64,000 nucleotides of DNA from Diabrotica undecimpunctata (GCF_040954645.1 NC_092803.1:84058417-84122416), one strand, 5' to 3'. Positions 12,092 to 22,779 are shown, numbered from the stretch's first letter. Notes: generated from the letters alone by a model not told the origin. Made by a program: numbers and translations.

Positions 12092-13380
12092 ATGGGAAAA
12101 CTTGAAGAAAAGAATAAGAAACTTAAATTTTCGAGAAACACAACTATGAATGGTATTCAGGTAATTTTCAATTTAGGTTTTAAAGCTATGTCGAATCAGA
12201 CTTATCCATCCGACCTTTATTTAAAATTAGAGTAGAAGAATTAGATACAATTCATGAAGAATTCTTAAAACATCACACAAATATTATTGGTAATATTCTT
12301 TCTGTACCAGACGCGGATACGAGGGCTGAAGAAAATGTTCGGGAATTATTTTTGGAACAATTTTATAAAATAAAACTATTTAGTGCGGAATTATTTGAGC
12401 CACAATCTGAAACTCCAGAACCGTTTAGATCGATAGTAGTTCAACAATCTAACATTCGCTTTCCTAAAATAGAGCTGCCTAAATTTAAGGGTGATTTTAA
12501 GGAGTTTAGTTCATTTTTACTTATATAACAAAGTTGTTCATAATAACGCAGGCCAAGTAGATGTAGAAAAGTTTAAGTATTTGAAAGGATGTTTAGAGGT
12601 GACTCCACTCAGTTTGATTCGTAATTTGTCAATAAATAGCGATAATTATCAAATTGCTTACGATCTAATTGTTAAACGCTACACAAATGTTCGTCGTTGT
12701 GCGAGCGCGATTATGGGCGTACAGAAAATCTCGGTAGTTAATTCGAAAAATCTGGCTAAATTAGTAGACACCTTTTTAGAAAATTTAGCCGCATTGAAAA
12801 CATTAAGTCTTCCGACAGAACATTGGGACTTTATTATGTTTAATTTACTTTTGTCGAAACTAGACGCGGATTCAGTAAAGTTATTTGAGTTAGAAAATAA
12901 ATCGAATAAAATTCCGTCATTTCAAAAATTGGTAGAGTTTATTGAAATTCGGTACATTTCTTACGATAATTTGAATAGTAGCTTAAGTAAATCTAAGAAA
13001 TCGTCGCGGGCTCCAACTTATACGGAGCCAAAGTGTAATTATAAATATTCTAATGAGTCAAGGCATAATCTAGTTCATCTTTTGTTACAAATTCGTCGTA
13101 ATATGCTGTGCCTTATTTAAACAAAGTCATTTTCTAAACCAGTGTTAGTTGTTTTTGAAAAAATCTTCAGAAGAAAGATACCAATTTTGTAAAGAATCCT
13201 CCTCGTGTTTACGGTGTCTTAATTAGGCCAATCATTCTGTCAAGTCGTGTCCAAAGGCCTTCAAATGTAGTAAATGTAATAGTCATCTTCATAACAGTCT
13301 ATAGCACTTCGACAGAAATCGTTCCAACAGTCAAACGTCCACAGAAAATACTAATAATCCAGGGGCATCGGGAGTCGAAC
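12092..13380 (+). pseudogene. BEL gag remnant (DUF1759-type) with zinc knuckle
   Basis: An ATG at 12092 opens a gag with frameshifts at about 12170 and 12515. The strongest part is IELPKFKGDFKEF (about 12470) followed by the open frame 12491-13120 with KFKYLKGCL, the hallmark of the BEL/Pao gag domain. It is followed by CLRCLN..NHSVKSCPKAFKC, a knuckle broken by a stop (about 13200-13290). The protein would form the particle that packages element RNA. Confidence 0.75.
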
Positions 13381-13479
13381 AAAATTCGTCTGAAGGGAAA
13401 CTAGCAGTGCTGCTAGTTTTGTAGGGAAGAAAAACGAAACAAAAGAAATCTTGCTCGGTACCGTTTTGGTTCATGCGAT

Positions 13480-13922
13480 TGATAGTAAGGGGTGTAAATA
13501 GCCCTTGAGATGTCTTCTAGATTCGGGTTCAATGAGTTCGTTCATTAGTCGAAAAGCTGCCAGTAGACTAGGCTTGCCTAAAATTCCTTGTTAATTTGAA
13601 GTTAACGGACTCAATTCGATGCAAACGAAACTGAATCAAGGTCAAATAAGTTTTTCTATCCAACCATGTCATCAGGAGTCACCGGTGTTTCACTTGGAGG
13701 CTATTATTACAGATCAGGTTTGCTCGGATTTGCCCAGCACCAAAATTGACATATCGACGTGGGATTACATTAAAAATTTGAAGTTAGCCGATCCCGAATT
13801 TAACTGTAGTCAATCTATTGATTTGTTTATTGGTTGTAGCATATTTTCGAAGGTGTTGTTAGAATGTAAAATTGAAGGTACAGCGGGACAACCTGATGCC
13901 CTAAATACCGTTTTTGGATATA
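13480..13922 (+). pseudogene. BEL aspartic protease remnant
   Basis: Reading gives CLLDSGSMSSFISRKAA (about 13506), with the DSG catalytic box of BEL-type peptidases, then after a stop an open frame with DLFIGCSIFSKVLL (about 13826) and ALNTVFGYTV. The frame is cut exactly at a TA by the MITE at 13923. Confidence 0.75.
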
Positions 13923-14683
13923 CAGTAGACTCCCTCTATAACGAGAACTGAAATGACAGACTAATTACCTCGTTATAAGCGGATCTCGTTATATCCAACA
14001 ACAATAATACTGTGCATACATATGAATATGTAGTTTTCTAAAACATTAACTTTCCATAGTGAAGCCATTCGGAGCAATATAAGATGCTAATAAATATTGT
14101 TTGAATGGCGTTTTTAAAACAAAGTTGTTTACTTTTATTGTCAATGAAATGCATTAAAACAAAAAAGAGTTGTTTACTTTTACTGTCAATGATATACGTT
14201 AAAACAAAAAATCTGTATTCTGTAAATATGTATAAAGCGTATAAAGTTATTTTGTCATTTTTGACTGCTTTAAATTGTCCAGGATTCTATCTATCATATT
14301 TTCTAAAGATGTGAAACAGTTTTATGCTTCTTCATTTGCGTTTTGTCCTTGGATAAAGTTTCTGACAACCTTTAAAACACGTGTGAATGGTCAACCCAAT
14401 ACAATGACACTTGTGAATCATAAATTTTACATTTCCGACTAAGAATCATAAATTGTAAGAAGTTTATTGCGGGCGGCCCGCAGTTAAAAAGGGTATTTAT
14501 TTATAGCTACGACCGGGCCAAAACGTAAAAAACACGTTTTTCAATCTTATTTTTTCTCGTTATAAGCAAATTTACCTCGCTATAAAGGGTTATAGTTCAA
14601 TAGAAATTTCACGGGACATCTAATGTACCTCGTTATAAGCGAAACCTTGTAATAACCGTGTTCGTTATAAAGGGAGTATACTG
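13923..14683. mobile_element. Non-autonomous pogo/Tigger-type MITE in BEL pol
   Basis: TIRs of about 25 bp (CAGTAGACTCCCTCTATAAC on the left, CAGTATACTCCCTTTATAAC from the right) flanked by a TA duplication (13921-13922 and 14684-14685). Further CTCGTTATAAGC repeats are subterminal. A direct repeat of about 45 bp sits at 14124-14214. The TIR start CAGT and TA target fit pogo/Tigger elements. No transposase is encoded. Removing the insert would join the protease region to the RT. Confidence 0.75.
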
Positions 14684-14685
14684 TA

Positions 14686-15600
14686 TTTTGTTAGGACCTA
14701 CTAGCACACATAACCTTTCGTCGACTTCGCTTGTTTGTCTTTCAAATATTGAAGACCCACTAGATTCTTCGTTAACGAAATTTTGGGAACTGGAAAACAT
14801 ACCGGAAAAATCAGTTTCAGAACCAGAAGACGCCCTGTGCGAGAACATTTATCGGAAAACGCATAATCGGGACGTCTCGGGTAAATATGTTGTGTATTTG
14901 CCTTTTCGTGAATCACCGCCTTGTTTGCAAGATAGTTATGATATTGCTTTAATTAGACTGCTATCATTAGAGCGGCGCTTATCTCGTCGACCAATTTTGC
15001 AAAAGGAATATTTTTTACATATGCAAGAGTCGCTTGATTTAGGTCATATGCAGTTAGTCCCTAATGCTGAAAAGAAAAGGGGTTATATTCCACATCATTG
15101 CGTTGTGAAACCAGATAGTGTTTCAAGTAAAATTCGAGTTGTGTATAATGCGTCTCAGAAAAGTCCCAGTCTTGGCAAATCTTTGAACGACTATTTACTG
15201 GTCGGTCCTAAGCTACAACAGAACACAGTTTCGCTTTTGTTGAATTTTAGACTTAATCGCTTTGCGCTGTGTGCGTACATTCGTCAGATGTATCGTAATA
15301 TTTTAGTCGCTCCTGAACACAAGCATTATCAACGCGTGTTATGGAGATTTTCTAGCCTTGAGGAAATTCAGGAATATCGTTTATTAACAGTTACTTTTGG
15401 AATAGTATCTTCGCCGTATCTCGCTTTAAGGACCCTCCATTAGTATTAGACGAAGGCTCTCGTTTTCCTAAAGCCGTCTCACTTATTCGTCATGCTTCGT
15501 ATATTGATGATTTTGTTTTAGGTGCTTTGACTCCCAAAGAAGCTCAAACTTTACAACAAAAGTCCAAATGGTTAGATTCTGGCTTTGTACCTAAAATCGG
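14686..15600 (+). pseudogene. BEL reverse transcriptase remnant
   Basis: Continues the pol frame after the MITE: LLGPTSTHNL, FWELENIPE, YVVYLPFRE, VPNAEKKRGYIPHHCVVKP, IRVVYNASQKS and LNDYLLVGPKLQQ are classic BEL/Pao RT motifs. The frame to 15443 is open, then a small frameshift near 15430 leads to ASYIDDFVLGA, the catalytic YxDD. The RNase H that should follow is missing. Confidence 0.8.
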
Positions 15601-15780
15601 TGCCTTAGTTGTTTTAAAGGAGGATAATTTGGCTCCGTGTAAGTGGCCCCTCACGAGTCTTGTGTAATTGCATGAGGGTAGAGACGGTGAAGTTCGAGTG
15701 GCTACCGTGCGTACGATCATTGAAACCTTAAAACGGCCTCTTGTCCGAATCTGTCCCTTGCCGATAGATGAAGATTAGAT
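15601..15780 (+). pseudogene. BEL integrase C-terminal tail
   Basis: LAPCKWPL then, after one stop, LHEGRDGEVRVATVRT and RPLVRICPLP are the conserved C-terminus of BEL/Pao integrases. It directly follows RT sequence, so RNase H and the integrase catalytic core were lost in one deletion. Confidence 0.75.
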
Positions 15781-15983
15781 GGTCAACATTTTTTACTAAT
15801 TTTGTGTTGTTCGGCTTTTATCAATATAACCGCAACGAAACCACCATTTTAAGTTTTGAATATTTGTTTAAGATTTATATAGGAATTGTTTGTATTAATT
15901 ATTGTTTCTTGTTGTTTAAGTAATGATAGTATTTAGAATTCGTTTTGTTTTTAAAGACCTTATGGCCTTTAAAGGGGGGAGAA

Positions 15984-16359
15984 TGTTTAAATTCAAATAC
16001 GTTTGTGTAAACTAATCAATACATTTATCCTCCCTGTATTCCTACGATCCCTATAGTACCGCTCGGGCTCAAAGAATGCATCTCGCTAACGTAACACGTG
16101 AGCTAAACACAAGAGCGTGAGTCGTTAAGAGGGACAGACGTAACTCGACAGTGAACTAATACCCTCATACTGAATTCGTTTTTGTTCGTTGTTTCGTAAA
16201 GTAGTGTAAATCATGGTAATTAGTGGTAAGTTTACCCAGTTTTACCTGAACGTATAAATTGTTTTTGATTGTTTATTGCAACCATTTAAATTTTGAATTT
16301 TGATAATTATTTGCACCTATGAGTTAAAGTTAATTCATCTCGCCAGGGCTATCGAAGGA
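15984..16359 (+). repeat. BEL 3' LTR, left part
   Basis: Copy of the 5' LTR from its first base until the R1-type insertion. Its last 14 bases, gggctatcgaagga (16346-16359), are the target duplication of that insertion. Confidence 0.85.
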
Positions 16360-16361
16360 CA

Positions 16362-17320
16362 ATCGACAAGAATCAGGACGCAGCCTCGATGATCAAAAAG
16401 GCTATTATCAAGGATAGTGGTGTATCGGCCAAATTGATAGGCCAGGAGAGGCAGGCAGTCATCCACGTTAGAGGGATGACCTCGAACACGAATAAAGAAC
16501 ACCTCAAAGTGGCTCTTACAAGGGAGCTGGGTAAATGGGAACCTAGCTACTCCATCAAACAGCTGCGTCCCATGCGGAATAACACCTTGGCAGCGACGGT
16601 CGTCCTTTCCGCGGAAGCGGCAAGGCGAATCATCGATAAGGGAAACCTGAAGGTCGGCCTCGTGAGATGCGAGGTGGAAAGGAGGTACAGCATCAGGAGG
16701 TGCCAGAGATGCTGGTCATATACACATGATGTGAGCAAGTGCGACGGTCCTGACCGTACGGGATCCTGCCCGAAGTGTGGAAAGAAGGGTCACACCTTCG
16801 AATCTTGCAATGAGGCAGATTGGTGCGTAATCTGCGAAGACCCGCACCGTATTGGCAGTGGCAAATGTAAGGAGTTCCGGTCGGCTCTCCAGAGAGCTCG
16901 ATTGGCGGACCAAACAAAGTCGCTGGAGACTCCCCCCCCCCCCCACAAGTATACCAGCCACCTACTCCTACAATAGATATCCCTTCCGCTACCCCCACCC
17001 CGACTGAAATGGACACGGGCTCAGAGAAAACTGACGAGTTAAAGGTTGAGGTCCCAGGGCCGTCATATGAAGAGGTCGAGAAAGCCGACGACGAGGTCTT
17101 TCATGGAGCGATCCACTCCACCCTTATGGAGCAGTTTAGCTCCATGTGCGACAGCGTGGCGGCCAAACACTTGCAGCAGGCCGAACAGCTCAGTCGTTCA
17201 TCTTCCCCTCCCCCGAATGAGGAATCTGATGTAACCACTACACCCTCCTTCCCGTGGGATGTAGAGAAAAACACCCTAGATAGTAGTCTAGAAAAGCTAA
17301 AGTCTCTCACCACCGACTAA
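16362..17320 (+). pseudogene. R1-type ORF1 (gag-like), frameshifted at a C13 run
   Basis: The frame enters from the truncated 5' end (first in-frame ATG at 16389). Knuckles CQRCWSYTHDVSKC, CPKCGKKGHTFESC and CVICEDPHRIGSGKC occupy 16700-16875. A run of 13 C at 16932-16944 shifts the frame. One frame stops at about 16976 and the other continues open to the stop at 17320 with an acidic and serine-rich tail (internal ATG at 17009). A single-base slip in the C run is the simplest cause. The product would bind element RNA. Confidence 0.75.
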
Positions 17321-17342
17321 GCTGGCTTCGACCGCGACCGGT

Positions 17343-20216
17343 GTGAAGACTGTCAAAATATTACAAGTTAACATCGGAAGAGCCAAGGTGGGACACGATC
17401 TAATTCACGCCAAAGCCCTGGAAATAAAAGCAGATCTCATTATAGTTCCTGAACCTAATAAAAACATTTCTAAAAAGTTCGGTTGGGTCGCCGACAAGCG
17501 GGCTGACGTCGCCATCCTCTTAGTGAACAAGAACCTATCCATAAGCAAAATCACCAAGAAAGAAAGCTTCATTAAGATAAAACTCAATGATGTAGCTATT
17601 ATAGCGTGCTATATATCACCAAACATCAACATGACACAATATGAAGAGAAGGTCGAAAACATCATAGAGGCGGCACTAACAGAGAAGCATTATATAATTG
17701 CTGGCGACATAAACGCCAAATCCATATGGTGGGGGTCCCCAAGAAATGACGTCAAAGGGAATATATGGAACGAATGGATCGCGTCTACTGATATGGCAGT
17801 GATGAATAATGGGAAACATACGTTCGAAAGAGGTGAATCGCGGAGCCACATAGATGTTACCCTGGCATCCAAAAAGTATGCCAACAAGATAACGAATTGG
17901 GACGTTCTAGATGATAACATCTTTACGTTCCATAAGTACATCGTCTTCGAGATTGGCACAAAGGTAACAAAAAAGAATGGCAGAAAGGTACTTGACTTCA
18001 ACAAAGCAAAATTTGTGGAGTCGATTAGCAATCTACAGGAACAAACTACTGACTTTTCCACCTTCAGGAATTCCATTACTAGGGCATACAAATTAAGCAG
18101 CAGGAGCAAAACCGCCTCATACACCGTACCCTACTGGTGGAATGACGAAATTCAGTCAAAACGGACAGAATGCCTTAGATTCAGGCGAATCGCACAGAGA
18201 AACAGGACTCAGCAGACGAAAGAAGAATATAAACGCGCCAAGAACGAATTAAACAAACTTATAAAGAGGGCAAAGCGCACATGTTGGCAGGACTTGTGCG
18301 AGGCGCTGGAAAATGACGTGTGGGGCGAAGCCTATCGAATAGCCACCAAAACGCTGAGGTTCGAGACCCCATACAACCTGTGCGATGATAGAAGAAGAGA
18401 CATAGCGAACACTCTCTTTCCCAACAAGCCCAGCATTGAACATACGTACAATACACATATCTGTCCGGAGGAGATAAGTAATGCGGAACTCATCAAAGCT
18501 GCAGAGCCCATTAAAGTAGGTAAGTCACCTGGACCCGATCGTGTCCCACCAGAGGCGATAAAACTGATAGTTAAAACACAACCAGAAGCTATCAGAGCCA
18601 TATTGAATCAGCTGCTGACAAGACAAGAGTTTCCTAACCAGCTCAAGCTCGCGAGACTAACTCTAATACTCAAACCCGGTAAAGACCCGGAAGAAGCCAC
18701 AGCCTATAGACCGATATGCCTCCTCGACTGCCTGGGAAAACTATATGAGAATATTGTTAAGAACCGCCTTGAAGAAGAGCTGAGAGAAAATGACATCATC
18801 TCAAGCAGACAATACGGGTTCAGGAAAGCAAAATCTGCTATAGATGCGGTCAAGCATATTACAGACACTGTGAAGAACAGCAGAAAAAGATGGGCCGCTC
18901 TAGTAATGTTTGATGTAAAGAACGCTTTTAACTCTGCCAACTGGAACCATATTATTACTAAACTAGAAACCGCTGAAGTCTCGGGATATTTGATCAATAT
19001 TATAAAACGATATTTATGCGAGAGATATGTTTTAGTGGCCAGAAATGTTGAGATGAAACTAACAGCCGGTGTACCGCAAGGCTCCGTACTAGGCCCAACG
19101 TTGTGGAATGTCTTGTACAATGGGGTCTTAAACATCGACTATGGGAGAGACACCATGGCAGTAGCCTATGCAGATGACCTTGCCATATTGGTCACTAACG
19201 ACAGGCATTGGGACCTTGTGGAAATTGTAAACGAATGCTGCGAGAAAGTGAACAGGTGGATGGAAAATAATGATCTCGAACTCGCAGGCCACAAGACAGA
19301 AGTGGTCATCCTTAAAGCTCCAAGGAATGGGCCGGACCTGACCTTCCAAATAGGCAATAGCCAATTAGAGCCGACGAACTGCGCGAGGTATTTAGGCATC
19401 GACCTGGACAGAGGCCTGAGGTATACGAAACACCTGTTAGGAGTGGTTAAGAAGGCGGATAAACGGACGGCAGCTATCCAAAGAATAATACCTAACATAG
19501 GAGGGCCCAGCAGCAACAAGAGAAAATTGTACCTTCAAGTAGTGCAATCGACCCTTCTATATGGAACTCCCGTTTGGATAAACGTACTAAAATACCAGAA
19601 GTATAAAGATATTATAACAAGAGCCCAAAGGAAGCCCCTTTTAAAAGTGGTGAGCGCGTACAGAACCACTTCTACGCTGGCCTTACAGGTGATTGCGGGA
19701 ACGCTCCCCATCCACCTGCTTGCCAAAGAAAGACAAATGCTGTATGAAGCCCATGACGGTCACCTACCTCAGGTAAGAAGGACCATACGAGTGAACATGC
19801 TTATAGAATGGCAAAGAGAATGGGAGGTACAGACCACGAAGGCTCGTTGGACCAAAACGCTTATCCCCGATGTTGTAGCATGGTACAACTGTAAATTTAA
19901 AAGAGTGAATTACTATTTTACCCAGTTCCTGACCGGTCATGGATCTTTCAGATCCTACACATATGGCATCAAAAAAACCAACGATGACATATGCACCTCG
20001 TGTGATGAGAGGGACGATGCGGAACACTGCATCTTCCGGTGTAATGTCTTCGCCTACGAACAACAAAGGCTGCAGAATAGATTCGGCGCGATCGCGCCCA
20101 ACAACATCATGCAGATTGCAATGACCAGCAAAGAGAATTTTGAATATATAATCAACCATATAACAGGTATCATGAAAAGGAAGACTATAATAGAAAGAGC
20201 CGAACAAGCTGGGTGA
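17343..20216 (+). CDS. R1-type ORF2 (endonuclease-reverse transcriptase), intact
   Basis: 957 codons without a stop. Order: endonuclease (ILQVNIGRAKVGHDL at the start, AGDINAKSIWWGS about residue 120), RT (KSPGPDRVPPEAI about 395, FDVKNAFNSANW about 523, GVPQGSVLGPTLWN about 576, YADDLAIL about 609) and a C-terminal Cys-His motif CTSCDERDDAEHCIFRC (about 884-900). The listed start is a GTG, 22 bases after the ORF1 stop. No ATG is obvious there, so the true start is uncertain, and ORF2 of such elements is often made by reinitiation. The protein nicks target DNA and primes reverse transcription. Confidence 0.85.
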   Translation: MKTVKILQVNIGRAKVGHDLIHAKALEIKADLIIVPEPNKNISKKFGWVADKRADVAILLVNKNLSISKITKKESFIKIKLNDVAIIACYISPNINMTQYEEKVENIIEAALTEKHYIIAGDINAKSIWWGSPRNDVKGNIWNEWIASTDMAVMNNGKHTFERGESRSHIDVTLASKKYANKITNWDVLDDNIFTFHKYIVFEIGTKVTKKNGRKVLDFNKAKFVESISNLQEQTTDFSTFRNSITRAYKLSSRSKTASYTVPYWWNDEIQSKRTECLRFRRIAQRNRTQQTKEEYKRAKNELNKLIKRAKRTCWQDLCEALENDVWGEAYRIATKTLRFETPYNLCDDRRRDIANTLFPNKPSIEHTYNTHICPEEISNAELIKAAEPIKVGKSPGPDRVPPEAIKLIVKTQPEAIRAILNQLLTRQEFPNQLKLARLTLILKPGKDPEEATAYRPICLLDCLGKLYENIVKNRLEEELRENDIISSRQYGFRKAKSAIDAVKHITDTVKNSRKRWAALVMFDVKNAFNSANWNHIITKLETAEVSGYLINIIKRYLCERYVLVARNVEMKLTAGVPQGSVLGPTLWNVLYNGVLNIDYGRDTMAVAYADDLAILVTNDRHWDLVEIVNECCEKVNRWMENNDLELAGHKTEVVILKAPRNGPDLTFQIGNSQLEPTNCARYLGIDLDRGLRYTKHLLGVVKKADKRTAAIQRIIPNIGGPSSNKRKLYLQVVQSTLLYGTPVWINVLKYQKYKDIITRAQRKPLLKVVSAYRTTSTLALQVIAGTLPIHLLAKERQMLYEAHDGHLPQVRRTIRVNMLIEWQREWEVQTTKARWTKTLIPDVVAWYNCKFKRVNYYFTQFLTGHGSFRSYTYGIKKTNDDICTSCDERDDAEHCIFRCNVFAYEQQRLQNRFGAIAPNNIMQIAMTSKENFEYIINHITGIMKRKTIIERAEQAG

Positions 20217-20708
20217 GGGGTCAAATACAAAAATAAATAATAAAAAAAAAAAACATAAACATTCTTTTTTTATTTCCTTCTTTTTCTTTTCCGTACAAAA
20301 ATGTACCAAATGTTACCCTCTACGGCAACCCCCCTTTTTTAAGCTCTCAAGTTTATCCGCTTGGAAACTAGGTCTCCTTCCCTACACGCTTACTGCTTTT
20401 AGGTAAGTGCTGTAACTAAAATAAATAGCCCTAAGGGCACCTTTAACCCAGTCTGCGCGTGGTATCCCCATGTTTCGTTCGCTAATGAACTCGTCCAGGG
20501 ATACCACGGGTCGAAGAGGGGGTGGTTTTAGTTGGTAGGCAACCTGGCAGGGATGTCCGAAGGGGGCCCTCTGTCATATAGTTTTGACATCGTGCCGTCG
20601 GCGTATGTCTCTGGTCCTTTGGTTGAATCCAACAGTACTAGGGACACCTTCCCTAGTCGATTACGAATCTTTCCACCTCAGTCCAAAAAAAAAAAAAAAA
20701 AAAAAAAA
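20217..20708 (+). other. R1-type 3' UTR and poly(A) tail
   Basis: Non-coding, with a GC-richer middle than its surroundings and 24 A at the end (20685-20708), directly followed by the 3' target duplication. Confidence 0.8.
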
Positions 20709-20791
20709 GGGCTATCGAAGGAAATATAGTTGGTGTTAATTTAATTATTATTAATTCTCGAAATAATTCATTGTTTGTTTAATTCGCCACA
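20709..20791 (+). repeat. BEL 3' LTR, right part
   Basis: Resumes with the second gggctatcgaagga (20709-20722) and runs to CGCCACA. Together with 15984-16359 it makes a complete LTR. Confidence 0.85.
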
Positions 20792-20796
20792 TTTTC

Positions 20797-22110
20797 TTTT
20801 AAAACAGATATATAGATGATTTGAAATACACCATTTTTGACAGTTCTAAGCACGTGAGCATTGCCACTGTTTTATCAATTACCTCCTTTCGTTGTGAAGC
20901 TATGAAAGTTGGTTTGTTTCCTAAGTTTAGTATGTCTAAATCATGTTTCTTAACAAACTGTAGTGATGACGCACTTATTTTATTTGGGTTTGTATTGTCC
21001 GAGATCAGATGGTGCGCATTCGAATCATAGCCAATGATCAAGTGCAGTCCTATTTTTCCTGCAATCTATCATTAGCTGCCTTACTATGCTGGAAGTTCGC
21101 CTGAAGGACTCTGATTGGAGCCATCGAGACTGATGGTTTTGAAGGATACCTTTCTAAATCTGTAATACACCCTGAAATGAGCAACCTTCAATACTTTGTA
21201 GGTGACCTCGTCGATCGTGTAGACTAGGATTTGCACATTCTCCCCGATTTTTCAACAACCAATATTGCGACTTAATGCCTTGATTTTGTTTCCTTAAACG
21301 AGTCCTAATAGGTGTTTAGGCATATTATTGGGATCGACTATATTTAAGTCTGATTCCTCCCACAGGCTCTCCATAGTTCTTACCATCTAAGAAGTCATTT
21401 TTTGTATAGTGGTTATTACAGTTTACTCACAGGGTCCATGCGCTAAAAGATGTTTTATGGAACTGCAGAAGTTGACCCTGACTTCCAACAGCAGCCTCAT
21501 CTACTGCTTGTTCCAGTTTGTTAATGACCAGGTGTGCTTGAGCCTGATCTAGTTAAGTATCAGAGTATCAAACTACCTCATTAGTTTTATGTGGTTTTGC
21601 TGTGGAATATGTCCCAGCAGCCATTTTTGTCTCTCCCCATATTCTCTTCTGTGGAGCTCCAGACAGGCGTTTTTTGATAACTGGCTCAGTAGAATCCGCG
21701 ACTTGATTGTTTATGTTTGTAAAGTCAGAAGAGTTACTCATTTCTGAGCCTCTTCTGAGCGATCTATTTTTGTTGCTTCTAGCTTGCCTTTTGTATTCAA
21801 GAGTTAGGAGGAAATATTATCAGACATGGCAGTGCGCCCTTACCGTGTTAAAAAGAATTTCCCCAAAATTTCGTCAAATTCTGGGTCATCGCTTAAGGCA
21901 ACTGTTTGCCTTTGCCCTGCAACATCCCCTGGGGATGGTGGTACACCTCGGGATTAGAGAGCCGAGTAGTAGCAGAACAAATCTGACCATATGATGATCC
22001 AGTTGTGGTGCACCTTTCTGTGATTTGTCCGTTGATTATGGTAAGAGTTAGTCTGGGTTTGTGTGTCTGTGTGTGGGTCATGTTCAATTGACAAATCTAC
22101 AGTAATGTAG
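20797..22110 (-). pseudogene. Non-LTR element N, endonuclease and ORF1 half (minus strand)
   Basis: Minus-strand IRVLQANFQHSKAAN (about 21120) is the start of an apurinic-type endonuclease. MIIGYDSNAHHLISDNTN (about 21040) and LDILNLGNKPTFIASQRKEV (about 20940) are its central and C-terminal motifs. Further upstream on the minus strand, 21400-22090 contains ORF1-like pieces with frameshifts. The coding direction and family match the RT half at 8200-11323, so the two are one copy split by the BEL element. Confidence 0.65.
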
Positions 22111-22174
22111 ATTGCAAGTCCCTATGTCAAGTTCTCAGTTGTTCCACGGATGTTTATTTGTATACTTTATTCAT

Positions 22175-22270
22175 AGAGGCACACACACATACACACACAC
22201 ACACGCGCGCACGCACACACACGCGCGCCCACACACACGCGCCACACACACGCGCACGCACACACACGAA
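22175..22270. repeat. (CA)n/(CG)n alternating purine-pyrimidine repeat
   Basis: About 95 bases of CA and CG dinucleotides, the only such tract in the window. Alternating purine-pyrimidine sequence of this length can adopt Z-DNA. Confidence 0.9.
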
Positions 22271-22319
22271 AACAAGGAGAGATAGGGAAAAGTTTGCTAA
22301 CATGTTTGTTTAATAGAAT

Positions 22320-22777
22320 TATGGAAGTTAGACAAATGGCAGACAAATGAAGAAGCAGTATATTAGTACCTATTTATAAAACAATAGAGATATAAAACAA
22401 TAAACAAACTACAGGACCATAAAACTACTTAGTCACACCAAGAAAATATCATCATCCAGCCTCAAGAGTCCACTGCTGAACATAGGCCTCTTCCTCATGT
22501 TTCCAACCCCGTCTATCTTGCGCCGCTCTCATCCAGTTTTTATTGAGTCTTCTTAAATCGTCAGTCCATCTTGTAGGTGGTCGACCGACGCTTCTCTTGT
22601 CTTCCCTTGGCCTCCATTCCAATAACCTCTTTGTCCATCGCCCATCTGTCATTCTGGCTATGTGTCCTGCCCATCTCCATTTTAGTCTGGCAAGAAAATA
22701 TGAGGTAGTAATTTATAGATGGATACGTGAAATAACCGAAATATTCGAGAATAAGATTGGCTTTATGCAATGCAGAG

Positions 22778-22779
<2 letters not shown>
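22320..22779 (+). pseudogene. RTE-like reverse transcriptase fragment, split by a tail insertion
   Basis: On the plus strand a degraded LPDKWQ..VPIYK..NNYRTIKLLSHTKKI reading (22330-22449) resumes after the 241-bp insert as YEVVIYRWIREITEIFENKIGFMQCRD (22702-22779), the fingers region of a non-LTR RT. It is cut by a (TA)n array at 22780. Confidence 0.55.
22450..22690 (-). mobile_element. 5'-truncated RTE-like insertion with 11-bp TSD
   Basis: This 241-bp insert lies between identical caagaaaatat copies (22439-22449 and 22691-22701). The minus strand encodes DRWAMDKEVIGMEA / LLEWRPREDKRS, GRPPTRWTDDLRRLNKNW and EEAYVQQWT, then a trinucleotide ATG-type tail. Same family as the insert at 2892-3334. 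Confidence 0.8.

Larger units (their letters stand above)
16360..20708 (+). mobile_element. R1-clade non-LTR retrotransposon
   Basis: This 4.35-kb insertion has a 14-bp target duplication, a gag-like ORF1 with three CCHC knuckles, an intact 957-codon ORF2, a 3' UTR and an A24 tail (20685-20708). The C-terminal Cys-His motif of ORF2 and the ORF1 knuckles place it in the R1 clade. ORF1 is open right up to the left junction, so the 5' end is truncated. The target here is a BEL LTR, not 28S rDNA. It looks young relative to its surroundings. Confidence 0.85.
11329..20791 (+). mobile_element. BEL/Pao LTR retrotransposon (nested, internally deleted)
   Basis: Two LTRs, a PPT (15971-15980), and gag, protease, RT and integrase-tail remnants in BEL order. 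Most of RNase H and integrase is deleted between 15600 and 15625. A MITE (13923-14683) and an R1-type element (16360-20708) lie inside it. Flanking bases tttcc (11324-11328) and ttttc (20792-20796) fit a 5-bp duplication with one later change. The element is dead and older than the elements nested in it. Confidence 0.8.

Noticed and set aside
16693..17016. Gly/Val-rich minus-strand frames over R1-type ORF1
   Set aside because: Shadows of the plus-strand ORF1 and the C13 run.
17690..20309. Several minus-strand frames of 60-181 residues over R1-type ORF2
   Set aside because: Shadow frames; no domains and overlapped by an intact ORF2.
16360..20708. R1-type insertion as evidence of rDNA
   Set aside because: No 28S sequence flanks it; the flanks are clearly the BEL LTR.
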